Shown one piece after another: positions 1 to 6,293 of a stretch of 7,278 nucleotides of DNA. The stretch comes from an uncultured Holophagales bacterium. Lineage in GTDB: Bacteria; Acidobacteriota; Thermoanaerobaculia; UBA5066. The stretch spans positions 1-7,278 of the forward strand of contig CALMDF010000535.1 in the NCBI GenBank assembly GCA_937864895.1, given 5' to 3'. The notes below the pieces were generated by a model that saw only the letters and a program-made list of their open reading frames with translations, was not told the DNA's origin and did no database searches. Position numbers and translations under genes: made by a program. Positions within the stretch are counted from its first letter, which is position 1; the number at the start of each line of letters is the position of its first letter.

Positions 1-346
1 AGAGGTCGCACTTCTGCACCTTGCCCGTCGAGGCCACGTAGTTGATCGTCCCGAACGGGCAGGCGATCGTGCAGACCTTGCAGCCGACGCAGGTCGGCTC
101 CAGGACGATCTTCGCGCCCGTCACGGGGTCGAGCCTGATGGCGTCCACCGGGCAGGCGATCAGGCACCAGGCCTCGTCGCACTGCGTGCAGGTGTACGGA
201 ACGAAACGCCCCTCGTGGTGGAACGTGAACACCTTGATGCGGGATTTCGCGATGGTGAAGCTCTCGTACTTCTCCCACGCGCACGCCATCTCGCACTGGA
301 GGCATCCCGTGCATTTGTTCGGATCGAGGTGGAGGGATTTCTGCAT
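1..346 (-). CDS. 4Fe-4S dicluster electron-transfer subunit, aldehyde ferredoxin oxidoreductase-associated type (partial, 3' end off window)
   Basis: The gene starts at an ATG at 346-344, preceded by a good ribosome binding site (CGGAGGT, read on the minus strand), and stays open for 115 codons to the window edge, so the C-terminus is missing. Visible cysteine groups are C12-x2-C15-x2-C18-x3-C22 (CTGCLQCEMAC), C53-x2-C56-x4-C61-x3-C65P, and C86-x2-C89-x2-C92-x3-C96P, with a further C113 that probably opens the fourth group (KCDL). This spacing is that of HycB/DmsB/CooF-like polyferredoxin subunits, which pass electrons between a catalytic subunit and a redox partner. The sequence around KSRIKVFTFHHEGRFVPYTC resembles, from memory, the small AorA-type subunit of tungsten aldehyde oxidoreductases. 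The catalytic gene would then be expected just downstream, beyond position 1. CooF-like or formate dehydrogenase beta subunits are alternatives. No signal peptide is seen, so it is probably cytoplasmic. The Fe-S class is nearly certain; the partner is an inference. Confidence 0.9.
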   Translation of the reverse strand, partial: MQKSLHLDPNKCTGCLQCEMACAWEKYESFTIAKSRIKVFTFHHEGRFVPYTCTQCDEAWCLIACPVDAIRLDPVTGAKIVLEPTCVGCKVCTIACPFGTINYVASTGKVQKCDL

Positions 347-390
347 CGAGAGCACCTCCGGTCGGCCCTGTCCCGGGTCGACGACTGGAA

Positions 391-396
391 ATCATA
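391..396 (-). promoter_or_regulatory. Candidate -10 element for the Fe-S subunit gene
   Basis: Read on the minus strand, TATGAT matches the TATAAT consensus at five of six bases. It sits in an A/T-richer pocket of otherwise very GC-rich DNA, about 45 bases upstream of the ATG at 346. No convincing TTGACA-like -35 box lies 16-18 bases further upstream, so this is only a candidate. Confidence 0.35.
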
Positions 397-439
397 GATC
401 CGGCGACGGGAGAGGGGCGTTCTTTTCGCTTTCCGGGGT

Positions 440-476
440 CCGGCCGGGGGGCGCGCCCCCGGGTCAGCCGGGCCGG
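440..476 (-). terminator. GC-rich nested inverted repeat downstream of the kinase gene, possible terminator without U-tract
   Basis: A perfect 14-base palindrome, GGGGGCGCGCCCCC (447-460), lies inside a wider inverted pair, CCGGCC (440-445) and GGCCGG (471-476). It begins 34 bases past the kinase stop codon on the minus strand. No T-run follows on that strand; the sequence after it is A/G-rich. It is therefore not a canonical intrinsic terminator, though it could pause or end kinase transcription before the Fe-S gene. The rest of 347-510 holds no gene that I can support. Confidence 0.3.
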
Positions 477-510
477 CGAGCGTCTTCGCGAGGCCTCTCC
501 GCCCCGGCAG

Positions 511-3500
511 CTACCGAATCCCTGCCGGAGGCGGCGCCGGCGGGCCGAGCCTCGCCGACCACGACGCGACCGCGCGATCCCAGCCGCCTCGCGGCTCCAT
601 GGCCCGCTTCGCCGTGTAGAGGTCGACGAGCGCCTGAACGCACTCCCGCGTCTCCCTGTGACGCTCCCCGCGGGTCGACACGAGGAGCGGCTGGGCCTCG
701 AGGAGGTCCTTCTCGGCCGCGTCGAGATCCCCGAGGGCCGTCCGCGCCTTTCCCCGTCGCGACAGGAGCTTCGCCACCCACCGCGCGTTGGCGCCCGTGA
801 AGGCCTTGCGGGCCGCGGGCTCGACGCCGTCGAGGATCTTCACGGCCTCGGAGTTCCTGCCCCGGGCCTGCAGCACCCCGCCCGTGTTGATCGTCGTGAT
901 GAAGGTGTTGGGGTGCTCCCCGCCGAGGACGCGCCGGCACTTCTCCATCGCGTCACGGTAGTAGGTTTCCGCCTCGGCCAGCCGGCCCATCGCCTCGAGG
1001 ACGGCCCCGTAGTTGTTGATCGACGTGAGGGTGTCGGGGTGGTCGACGCCGCGAACGCGGCGCTTTTTCTCGAGCGTCTCGCGGAGCACGGGCTCCGCCT
1101 CGGCCAGCCGGTCCACGGCCTGCAGAAAGCGGCCGAGGTTCCCGAGCGTGGCGGTCGTGTCGGGGTGCTCGTCGCCGAGGACCCTCCGTCGCGCCGCCAG
1201 CGCCTCGCGCAGGGTCCGCTCGGCCTCGGCGTACTGCCCGAGGTCCTGGAGCAGGAGGGCGAGGTTGTTCTGGGCGGCCAGCGTGCTCGGGTGGTCGGGG
1301 CCGACGGCCCGCCGGTGTTTCTCGAGCGCCTCGCGCTGGAGCGGCTCCGCCGCGGCCAGCTTCCCCTGGTACTGCAGGTCGTAGCCGAGGTTGTTGATCG
1401 CCGTCACCGTGTCGGGGTGCTCCTCCCCGAGCACCCGCCGGGACTTCTCCAGCGCCTCGCGCAGGACCGGCTCGGCCTCGACGAACCGCCCCCGGGCGAG
1501 GAGCAGGTTCCCCAGGTTGCTGACGGCGACGACGGTCTCGGGAGCCTCCTCGCCGAGCGCCCGACGGTGCCGCGCGAGGGAATCGCGGTAGACCGCTTCG
1601 GCCTCCTCGAGCCGGCCGAGCGCCTGCAGGGCGAGGGCCAGGTTCCCCATCGTGGTGAGCGTCTCGCGGTGGTCCTCGCCGAGGACGCGTTGCATCCTCC
1701 CGAGCGCCTCGCGGCAGAGGGACTCGGCATCGGCGTTCCGGCCCTGGAGGTGCAGGACGTAGCCGAGGTTGTTGAGGGAAACGAGCGTGAAGGGGTGCTC
1801 CGCGCCGAGGCCACGGCGGCTCCTCTCCATCGCGTCGCGGAGGATCGGCCCGGCCTCGGCCAGCTTCCCCTCCGCGCGCAGGAGGTCGCCCGAGGCCCCG
1901 AGCGAGCGGAGCGTCTCCTCGCTCTCCTCGCCGAGGACCCGCCGGCGCGTCTCGAGCGCCCGTTCCTGGAGCGGCCGGGCGGCCTCGTAGAGCCCGAGGC
2001 TCTTGTAGAGGTCGGCGAGCACCTGCCTGAGCTGCGCGTCGACGGCCGGCTGGTCCGCGAACCGGGTGTCGATCGCCGTTACCGCCGGCTTCAGGACCGT
2101 GAGGTCGATCAGGTTGCGGGCCGCGTCGGTGGCGTTGACGCGGCGCCACTGCCCGGAGAAGCCTGCCGCCTGAGCTGCACGGGCCCGTTCGGGCACTCCC
2201 GCGCGGGCGAGCGCCTTCTCGAACCCCTCCGTGACCTCCTTCGTCAGGAGCCGCCCCGCCCTCGCGGGGTCCACCTGGGCGAGCATCGCCGCCTGGAAGT
2301 CGGAGACCTTCCTGAGCTCCTCGGCCCGACTCCGGGCCTCCGCCTCCGCGGCCACCGCGCGGTCGCGCTGGCCGCGCGCGACCCTCGCCTGCCACGCGAA
2401 GGCGACGGCGCCGACGATGAGCGCCGCGGCGACGGCGGCCGCCGCGACGACGCCGCCCCGGTGGCGCCTCACGAACTTGCCCGCCCTGTACGCCGCGCCC
2501 GGCGGCGCGGCGAGGACCGGTTCGCCACCCAGGTAGCGCTGGACGTCCATCGCGAGGGCGTTGGCCGTCGGGTAGCGCCGCTGCCGGTCCTTCTCGAGCG
2601 CCCGCATGACGATCCAGTCGAGCTCGCCGCGGACGATCGCCGACAGGCGCTTCGGGGCCGTCTGCCGCTTTGCCGCGGCCGTCACGAGCGTCTCCGCGGA
2701 GTGGCCGAGGCGCGTCGAGGGCTTCGGCGGGTCGACCTCGCGGATGATCCGCCTCACCTCGGCGAGGCCGGCGGCCTGCAGCTCGCGCGTGCTGAACGGC
2801 GTCGTCCCGGTCAGCAGCTCGTAGAGGAGAACACCGAGGGAGTAAACGTCGGTACGCGTGTCGATGTCGGCGGACCCCTCGGCCTGCTCCGGGCTCATGT
2901 ACTCGGGGGTCCCGATCATCGCCCCGTCGAGGGTGAAGAGCGTCTCGCCGGCCGGCCTCTCCGCGATGGCCTTGGCGATGCCGAAGTCGATGACCTTCGC
3001 GTGAGGCTTGCCGTCGTGGGTCGAGACGAGGACGTTCGACGGCTTGATGTCGCGGTGGATGAGGCCCTTCGCGTGGGCGTGCTGGACGGCGTTGCAGACC
3101 TGGGCGAAGAGCTCGAGCCGCGCCTCGACCGAGAGCCCGTTGCGGTCGCAGTACTCCGAGATCGGCGCGCCCGTGACGAGGTCCATCACGAAGTAGGGCC
3201 TGCCGGCCGGCGTCGCCCCCGCGTCGACGACGCGCGCGATGTTGGGGTGGTCCATCATCGCGAGGGCCTGTCGCTCCAGCTCGAAGCGCGCCACGACCCT
3301 CGCCGTGTCCATTCCCGGCTTGAGGAGCTTCACCGCGACGCGGCGGACGATCGGTTCCTCCTGCTCGGCGAGGAAGACGGTGCCGAAGCCCCCTTCCCCG
3401 ATCCTCTCCAGGAGCCGATAAGGCCCCAGCTGCGTCCCCGGCCCTTCGAGGAGGGGCCCCCGTCGCGCGGCACCCGAAGCGGGGATCGTCGCTTCGGACG

Positions 3501-3678
3501 AGAGCCCGCCCGGAGTGGAGGCGTGGTCGACGGTCGGCTCCTCGGCCTGGAGGATCGCCTCGACGCGCGCCCGTAGCCCTTCGTCGGCGCCGCAGGCGGC
3601 GTCGAGGTAGCGCCCGCGGGCGGCCGGGTCTTCCAGCGCCCGCGCGGAGCGCACGAGGACGTCGATCTTCTCTGACAC
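511..3678 (-). CDS. Membrane-anchored serine/threonine protein kinase with C-terminal TPR array
   Basis: The chosen start is GTG at 3678-3676, giving 1055 residues. A G-rich stretch lies about five bases upstream, and the following VSEKID leader with an LRARVEAIL helix matches the usual start of this kinase type. Longer in-frame starts would run into the divergent gene. The kinase domain spans about 87-385: glycine loop GEGGFG (94-99), ATP-binding lysine K117, catalytic HRDIKPSN (208-215) with D210 and N215, DFG (231-233), and TPEYMSPEQ (257-265). All key residues are intact and it is an RD kinase. A transmembrane helix at about 410-428 follows basic residues (RRHR), so the kinase should be cytoplasmic and the C-terminus outside. 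A charged, coiled-coil-prone segment (430-460) precedes TPR units from about 547 to 1009, ending in a Pro-rich tail. It probably phosphorylates proteins in response to a ligand or protein bound by the TPR domain. The substrate is unknown. Confidence 0.95.
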   Translation of the reverse strand: MSEKIDVLVRSARALEDPAARGRYLDAACGADEGLRARVEAILQAEEPTVDHASTPGGLSSEATIPASGAARRGPLLEGPGTQLGPYRLLERIGEGGFGTVFLAEQEEPIVRRVAVKLLKPGMDTARVVARFELERQALAMMDHPNIARVVDAGATPAGRPYFVMDLVTGAPISEYCDRNGLSVEARLELFAQVCNAVQHAHAKGLIHRDIKPSNVLVSTHDGKPHAKVIDFGIAKAIAERPAGETLFTLDGAMIGTPEYMSPEQAEGSADIDTRTDVYSLGVLLYELLTGTTPFSTRELQAAGLAEVRRIIREVDPPKPSTRLGHSAETLVTAAAKRQTAPKRLSAIVRGELDWIVMRALEKDRQRRYPTANALAMDVQRYLGGEPVLAAPPGAAYRAGKFVRRHRGGVVAAAAVAAALIVGAVAFAWQARVARGQRDRAVAAEAEARSRAEELRKVSDFQAAMLAQVDPARAGRLLTKEVTEGFEKALARAGVPERARAAQAAGFSGQWRRVNATDAARNLIDLTVLKPAVTAIDTRFADQPAVDAQLRQVLADLYKSLGLYEAARPLQERALETRRRVLGEESEETLRSLGASGDLLRAEGKLAEAGPILRDAMERSRRGLGAEHPFTLVSLNNLGYVLHLQGRNADAESLCREALGRMQRVLGEDHRETLTTMGNLALALQALGRLEEAEAVYRDSLARHRRALGEEAPETVVAVSNLGNLLLARGRFVEAEPVLREALEKSRRVLGEEHPDTVTAINNLGYDLQYQGKLAAAEPLQREALEKHRRAVGPDHPSTLAAQNNLALLLQDLGQYAEAERTLREALAARRRVLGDEHPDTTATLGNLGRFLQAVDRLAEAEPVLRETLEKKRRVRGVDHPDTLTSINNYGAVLEAMGRLAEAETYYRDAMEKCRRVLGGEHPNTFITTINTGGVLQARGRNSEAVKILDGVEPAARKAFTGANARWVAKLLSRRGKARTALGDLDAAEKDLLEAQPLLVSTRGERHRETRECVQALVDLYTAKRAMEPRGGWDRAVASWSARLGPPAPPPAGIR
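781..2040 (-). repeat. Ten tandem 126-bp units encoding 42-residue TPRs within the kinase gene
   Basis: Residues 547-966 divide into ten units of exactly 42 residues with no indels. The units fit a pattern of T-x3-NNLG-x5-G-x3-EAE-x3-REALE-x-RRRVLGEEHPD, the kinesin-light-chain-like TPR type. An eleventh unit of 43 residues (967-1009) is more diverged. The phasing is also visible in the DNA: the plus-strand string GTGTYGGGGTG recurs at 905, 1031, 1157 and 1409, and a variant (GTGCTCGGGTG) occurs at 1283, all on a 126-bp grid. Third-position differences between units show that the duplications are not very recent. The outer units (first, tenth, eleventh) are the most degenerate. Confidence 0.9.
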
Positions 3679-3817
3679 CGTTCCCCCCCGTCGTTCGGCG
3701 GGGAGGATACAGCCGGCGATCGTCTCCCTCCTCGAGGCGGAGAGGGAGCTCGAAGGGTCCTGCCGAGGCCCCCGCGCGGCGGGGGGCGCCCGGTAGACTC
3801 GCCGGACGGGGGTCCCC
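3679..3817. promoter_or_regulatory. Divergent intergenic region between kinase and DUF1028 genes
   Basis: This 139-bp gap must hold the promoters of both divergent genes. On the minus strand, TATCCT (plus coordinates 3704-3709) is a fair -10 candidate about 25 bases before the kinase GTG. On the plus strand, TAGACT (3794-3799) is a weaker candidate 18 bases before the DUF1028 ATG. Neither has a recognisable -35 box. I see no clear operator palindrome. Confidence 0.3.
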
Positions 3818-4792
3818 ATGAGCTCACCGCGCCTCGCGTCCTCGCTCCTCGTCTCCTTCGCCGCCCTGGCGGCACCGCGGCTGCCGGCCGCGCCGCCCGA
3901 CCCGGCGACGTTCTCGATCGCCGCGGCCGACCCTTCGACCGGCGAGGTCGGGGTGGCGGTGGCGAGCCGCTTCTTCGCGGTGGGAACGGTCGTCCCCTGG
4001 GCGCGGGCCGGTGTGGGGGCGGTGGCGACGCAGGCGTCGGCGAACACCTCGTTCGGACCGAACGGGCTCGACCTGATGGCGCGAGGGGCCACGGCGGAGG
4101 AGGCGCTCAAGGTGCTCCTCAGGGGCGACGAGGGGCGCGACCGGCGGCAGGTCGGCCTCGTCTCCGCCTCCGGCGACTCCGCGACGTTCAGCGGCCCCGG
4201 GTGCAACTCCTGGGCGGGCGGCCGCCGGGGCCCGAACTACGCGGTCCAGGGGAACATCCTGACCGGGGAACCGGTCGTCGTCGCGATGGAGAACGCGTTC
4301 CTCGCGAGCGCCGGCAGGCCGCTCGCCGAGCGGCTCCTCCTCGCCCTCGCGGCGGGCGACGCGGCGGGCGGGGACAGCCGCGGGAAGCAGTCGGCGGCGC
4401 TCCTCGTCTGCCGCGCGAAGGGGGGCTACAACGGCTTCACCGACCGGGCGGTCGACGTCCGCGTGGACGACCACGCCGACCCCTTCGGCGAGCTTTCCCG
4501 CCTCGTCGCGATGGGCGTCGTGAACGACCTCTGGAACCGCGGCTGGACGGCCTTCATGGAGAAGCGGTTCGCCGAGGCGCGGACGTGGCAGGAGCAGGCG
4601 ACGGCCCGGGCGGAGACGCAGCCGGCGATGCTTCCGGAGGTCGTCTACGACCTCGCCGTCATCCGGCTCGCCGCCGGGGACAGGCCCGGCGCCCTCGTCG
4701 CGGCCCGCCGGGCGCTGAAGCTGAACCCGAAGCTGGCCGCGCAGGCCGCCTCCGACCCCGACCTCGAGGCGATCCGGTCGGAGCTGCCGTAG
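3818..4792 (+). CDS. Secreted DUF1028 family (Ntn-hydrolase-like) protein with TPR-like C-terminus
   Basis: The 324-residue product starts with a signal-peptide-like segment: one Arg, then a hydrophobic stretch at about 6-19, then an Ala/Pro-rich region at 20-30. The DUF1028 domain runs from about 31 to 230. It opens with TFSIAAADPSTGEVGVAVAS (31-50), then VPWARAGVGAVATQA (59-73), the GPGCNSWAGG turn (126-135), NYAVQGNIL (140-148) and a GGDSRGKQSAALLV block (184-197). These are the familiar conserved stretches of the family, which has been grouped with Ntn-hydrolase folds; its reaction is not known. Residues about 235-324 look like one or two TPR helices and end in SDPDLEAIRSEL. The ATG is preceded by GGACGGGGG as a modest ribosome binding site. 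Only 28 bases separate the stop from the next gene, suggesting an operon. Family assignment is firm; export and activity are inferred. Confidence 0.9.
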   Translation: MSSPRLASSLLVSFAALAAPRLPAAPPDPATFSIAAADPSTGEVGVAVASRFFAVGTVVPWARAGVGAVATQASANTSFGPNGLDLMARGATAEEALKVLLRGDEGRDRRQVGLVSASGDSATFSGPGCNSWAGGRRGPNYAVQGNILTGEPVVVAMENAFLASAGRPLAERLLLALAAGDAAGGDSRGKQSAALLVCRAKGGYNGFTDRAVDVRVDDHADPFGELSRLVAMGVVNDLWNRGWTAFMEKRFAEARTWQEQATARAETQPAMLPEVVYDLAVIRLAAGDRPGALVAARRALKLNPKLAAQAASDPDLEAIRSELP

Positions 4793-4820
4793 ATTCGCGG
4801 TCCGGCCGGCAGGAGGCGCC

Positions 4821-5579
4821 ATGGAGAAGGTCAGCGTGAACAAGGGTCTCCTCGTCGGCATCGTCGCCGTCGCCGCCGGGTCGCTCCTCGCGGTCGCCTT
4901 TCTCCTCGGCCGGGCCTCCGGGTCCGCGACGTTCCCGGCGCCGCCCGCCGGCGCACCCGCGATGGGCGTCGTCGCTTCGCCCGGTTCCGACGCGCGGGCC
5001 CCGGTCCCGACGGCTCCGGCTCCGGCTCCGGTCGACGCTCCGGTGAGGCCGTTGGCGGACGTGTCTCCGGCGCCGGCGCCGGTGCCGCCGCCCCCCGCTC
5101 CGCAGCCCCGCGATCCGTTCCCGGAGGCCGCGCGCCCGGCCCCGGTCGCGGGCGGAGCCGGCGGCACCCGCTCCGAACCGGAGGCCGTCGCGGTCGCGGC
5201 CTATCTCGACGCGGTCGACCGCGCCCAGCCCGGCGCGACGGGCGCGTCCCCCGAGGGAATCGCCAACGAGCTGGCGGCCGCCCTCGCGAACGGCGACACG
5301 TCGGGTCTCGACGGGATGATCCGGGATACGGAAGGGACCCGCGAGCGCCTCGCCGGGCTTCGGCCCCCCGCGGCGTGCGCCGCTCACCAGCGCGAGAGCC
5401 TCGGGAGCCTCGACGACGCGCTCGAGGTGCTTCGCTCGCTGAAGGCCGCGATGGAATCGCCCGAGCCTGCCGCCGGTCTCGCGGGCGTCGCGTCGCGGGC
5501 GACGGCGCTTCGCTCCCGCGCCGAGGCCCTCCAGCGCGAGGAGACGGCGCTCCGCGAGCGCTACGGCCTGACGCGCTGA
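4821..5579 (+). CDS. Uncharacterised single-pass membrane protein with Pro/Ala linker and helical C-terminal domain
   Basis: I do not recognise this 252-residue protein. A well-placed GGAGG precedes the ATG at 4821 by about five bases. Residues 9-30 form one hydrophobic helix after a short KVSVNK head, which fits an N-terminal anchor or uncleaved signal. Residues about 35-115 are a low-complexity Pro/Ala linker (APAPAPVDAPV, PAPAPVPPPPAP) like those spanning the periplasm or cell wall. Residues about 119-252 are predicted to be mostly amphipathic helices, including a segment with the only cysteine and a nearby histidine (PPAACAAHQRESL, C186 and H189) and a charged coiled-coil-like end (ALRSRAEALQREETALRERY). 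The domain probably lies outside the cytoplasm. It follows the DUF1028 gene closely and is probably co-transcribed, so the two may act together at the envelope. No enzyme motif is visible. Confidence 0.85.
   Translation: MEKVSVNKGLLVGIVAVAAGSLLAVAFLLGRASGSATFPAPPAGAPAMGVVASPGSDARAPVPTAPAPAPVDAPVRPLADVSPAPAPVPPPPAPQPRDPFPEAARPAPVAGGAGGTRSEPEAVAVAAYLDAVDRAQPGATGASPEGIANELAAALANGDTSGLDGMIRDTEGTRERLAGLRPPAACAAHQRESLGSLDDALEVLRSLKAAMESPEPAAGLAGVASRATALRSRAEALQREETALRERYGLTR
5012..5029 (+). repeat. Short GGCTCC hexamer repeat in the Pro/Ala linker
   Basis: Three perfect tandem copies of GGCTCC encode part of the alternating Ala-Pro stretch of the membrane protein linker. Similar but imperfect GCCGGC-type repeats follow near 5070-5095. 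Such tracts can change length by slippage without breaking the frame, altering only linker length. Confidence 0.6.
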
Positions 5580-5697
5580 CGGGGCGGGCCCCCGAGGCGG
5601 GAAAGAGGGATCATGGCGCGTGGCAACTGAACGAGACGTGATTCGCGTCGGAGCCGCTGTCCGGTTCATGGGGCGCACCTCCTCGCCGTTCGCCGAC

Positions 5698-5727
5698 GGC
5701 CCCGGCACCCCCGTTCAGGCCGGGGCC
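5698..5727 (+). terminator. Strong GC hairpin between the membrane-protein operon and the thioesterase gene
   Basis: Perfect 9-base arms, GGCCCCGGC (5698-5706) and GCCGGGGCC (5719-5727), flank a 12-base loop. No T-run follows on the plus strand. It lies 119 bases after the upstream stop codon and 39 bases before the thioesterase start, so it could be a factor-dependent terminator for the upstream operon or a structure in the thioesterase leader. The rest of 5580-5765 contains no supported gene; the only small ATG frame there (5613) stops after five codons. Confidence 0.4.
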
Positions 5728-5765
5728 CCGCCGGGCGGACCGCGGGGTGGCGGAAGGCCCGTTCC

Positions 5766-6245
5766 GTGAGTGACGCCGCGCCGGCCCGTCCCGCTCCCGC
5801 GGCGTACGAGGAGCCGGTGCCGAGCCAGGAGCGGCTGGACGCCGTGAGGGCCGCCGAGCACCCGGGGTGCTTCCTCTGCAGCCCCGCGAACCCCGACGGC
5901 CTGAAGCTGAGGTTCCGCGTCCGGGCGGACGGTTCCGTCGTCGCCCTCTTCTCGTGCCGCGAGGTCTACCAGAGCTACCCGGAGACGCTCCACGGGGGAA
6001 TCACCTCGGCCCTCCTCGACGCGGCCATGACGAACGCGCTCTTCTCGATCGGCATCGTGGCCGTGACGGCGGAGCTCGAGGTCCGCTTCGTCGCCCCGGT
6101 CGTCCTCGGGCGGGGCGCGGCCGTCGTCGGCGCGATCGAGAAGACGTCCTCCCACCCCCTCTACTACGTACGTTCCGAGCTTCAGCAGGACCGGAAGGTC
6201 GTGGCCCGCGCCAAGGCCAGGTTCCTGGTGAGGGGCTCGGTGTAG
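5766..6245 (+). CDS. PaaI-like hotdog-fold acyl-CoA thioesterase
   Basis: The gene starts at GTG (5766) with GGAAGG about eight bases upstream and gives 159 residues. The single hotdog domain carries the HPGCFLCSPANPDGLKL block (32-48), typical of one PaaI-like subgroup, then LHGGITSALLDAAM (75-88). In that stretch H76-G77-G78 and D85 correspond to the substrate-binding and catalytic region of PaaI/4HBT-type enzymes. A beta-rich second half follows (VTAELEVRFVAPV, then KVVARAKARFLV). Such enzymes hydrolyse acyl- or aryl-CoA thioesters in the cytoplasm, usually as dimers or tetramers. The length is normal for the family. The first 30 residues are a Pro/Ala-rich, probably disordered extension. 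The real substrate cannot be read from the sequence. It appears to be a single-gene unit, separated from the upstream operon by a hairpin. Confidence 0.9.
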   Translation: MSDAAPARPAPAAYEEPVPSQERLDAVRAAEHPGCFLCSPANPDGLKLRFRVRADGSVVALFSCREVYQSYPETLHGGITSALLDAAMTNALFSIGIVAVTAELEVRFVAPVVLGRGAAVVGAIEKTSSHPLYYVRSELQQDRKVVARAKARFLVRGSV

Positions 6246-6251
6246 GACGCC

Positions 6252-6277
6252 CCGGTCGGGCGGCGCGATCCGACCGG
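6252..6277. terminator. Inverted repeat between convergent genes, possible bidirectional terminator
   Basis: Perfect 8-base arms, CCGGTCGG (6252-6259) and CCGACCGG (6270-6277), enclose a 10-base loop, with one extra G-U pair possible at the loop side. It sits in the 48-base gap between the thioesterase stop (6245) and the hydrolase stop (6294). That location favours a shared terminator, although no T-run follows on either strand. Confidence 0.45.
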
Positions 6278-6293
6278 AATCCTGCCGGACCCG

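Noticed and set aside
42..800. A plus-strand frame of 252 codons at the left end.
   Set aside because: It overlaps the Fe-S gene with its cysteine motifs and the 3' end of the kinase gene on the opposite strand, and its second half is Pro/Arg/Ser low complexity.
781..2040. The 126-bp periodicity considered as a CRISPR-like or non-coding tandem array.
   Set aside because: The period is exactly 42 codons, unit identity is partial and highest at protein level, and the units match TPR helices inside one open frame.
658..3576. A 972-codon open frame on the plus strand, opposite the kinase gene.
   Set aside because: It is antisense to a kinase with intact motifs, reads as Arg/Leu/Val-rich low-complexity sequence with no domain, and is explained by stop-codon scarcity in very GC-rich DNA.
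3679..4206. N-terminal extension of the kinase frame by up to 176 residues.
   Set aside because: It runs antisense through the promoter region and the start of the well-supported DUF1028 gene, is low-complexity, and the GTG at 3678 gives the family-like N-terminus.
3824..5167. A 447-codon minus-strand frame.
   Set aside because: It lies antisense to the DUF1028 and membrane-protein genes, and its Gly/Ala/Arg-rich product has no recognisable motif; it is a GC shadow.
5581..5593. GGGGCGGGCCCCC directly after the membrane-protein stop codon as a terminator hairpin.
   Set aside because: A five-pair stem would leave a loop of only two bases and no T-run follows, so it is not a credible hairpin.
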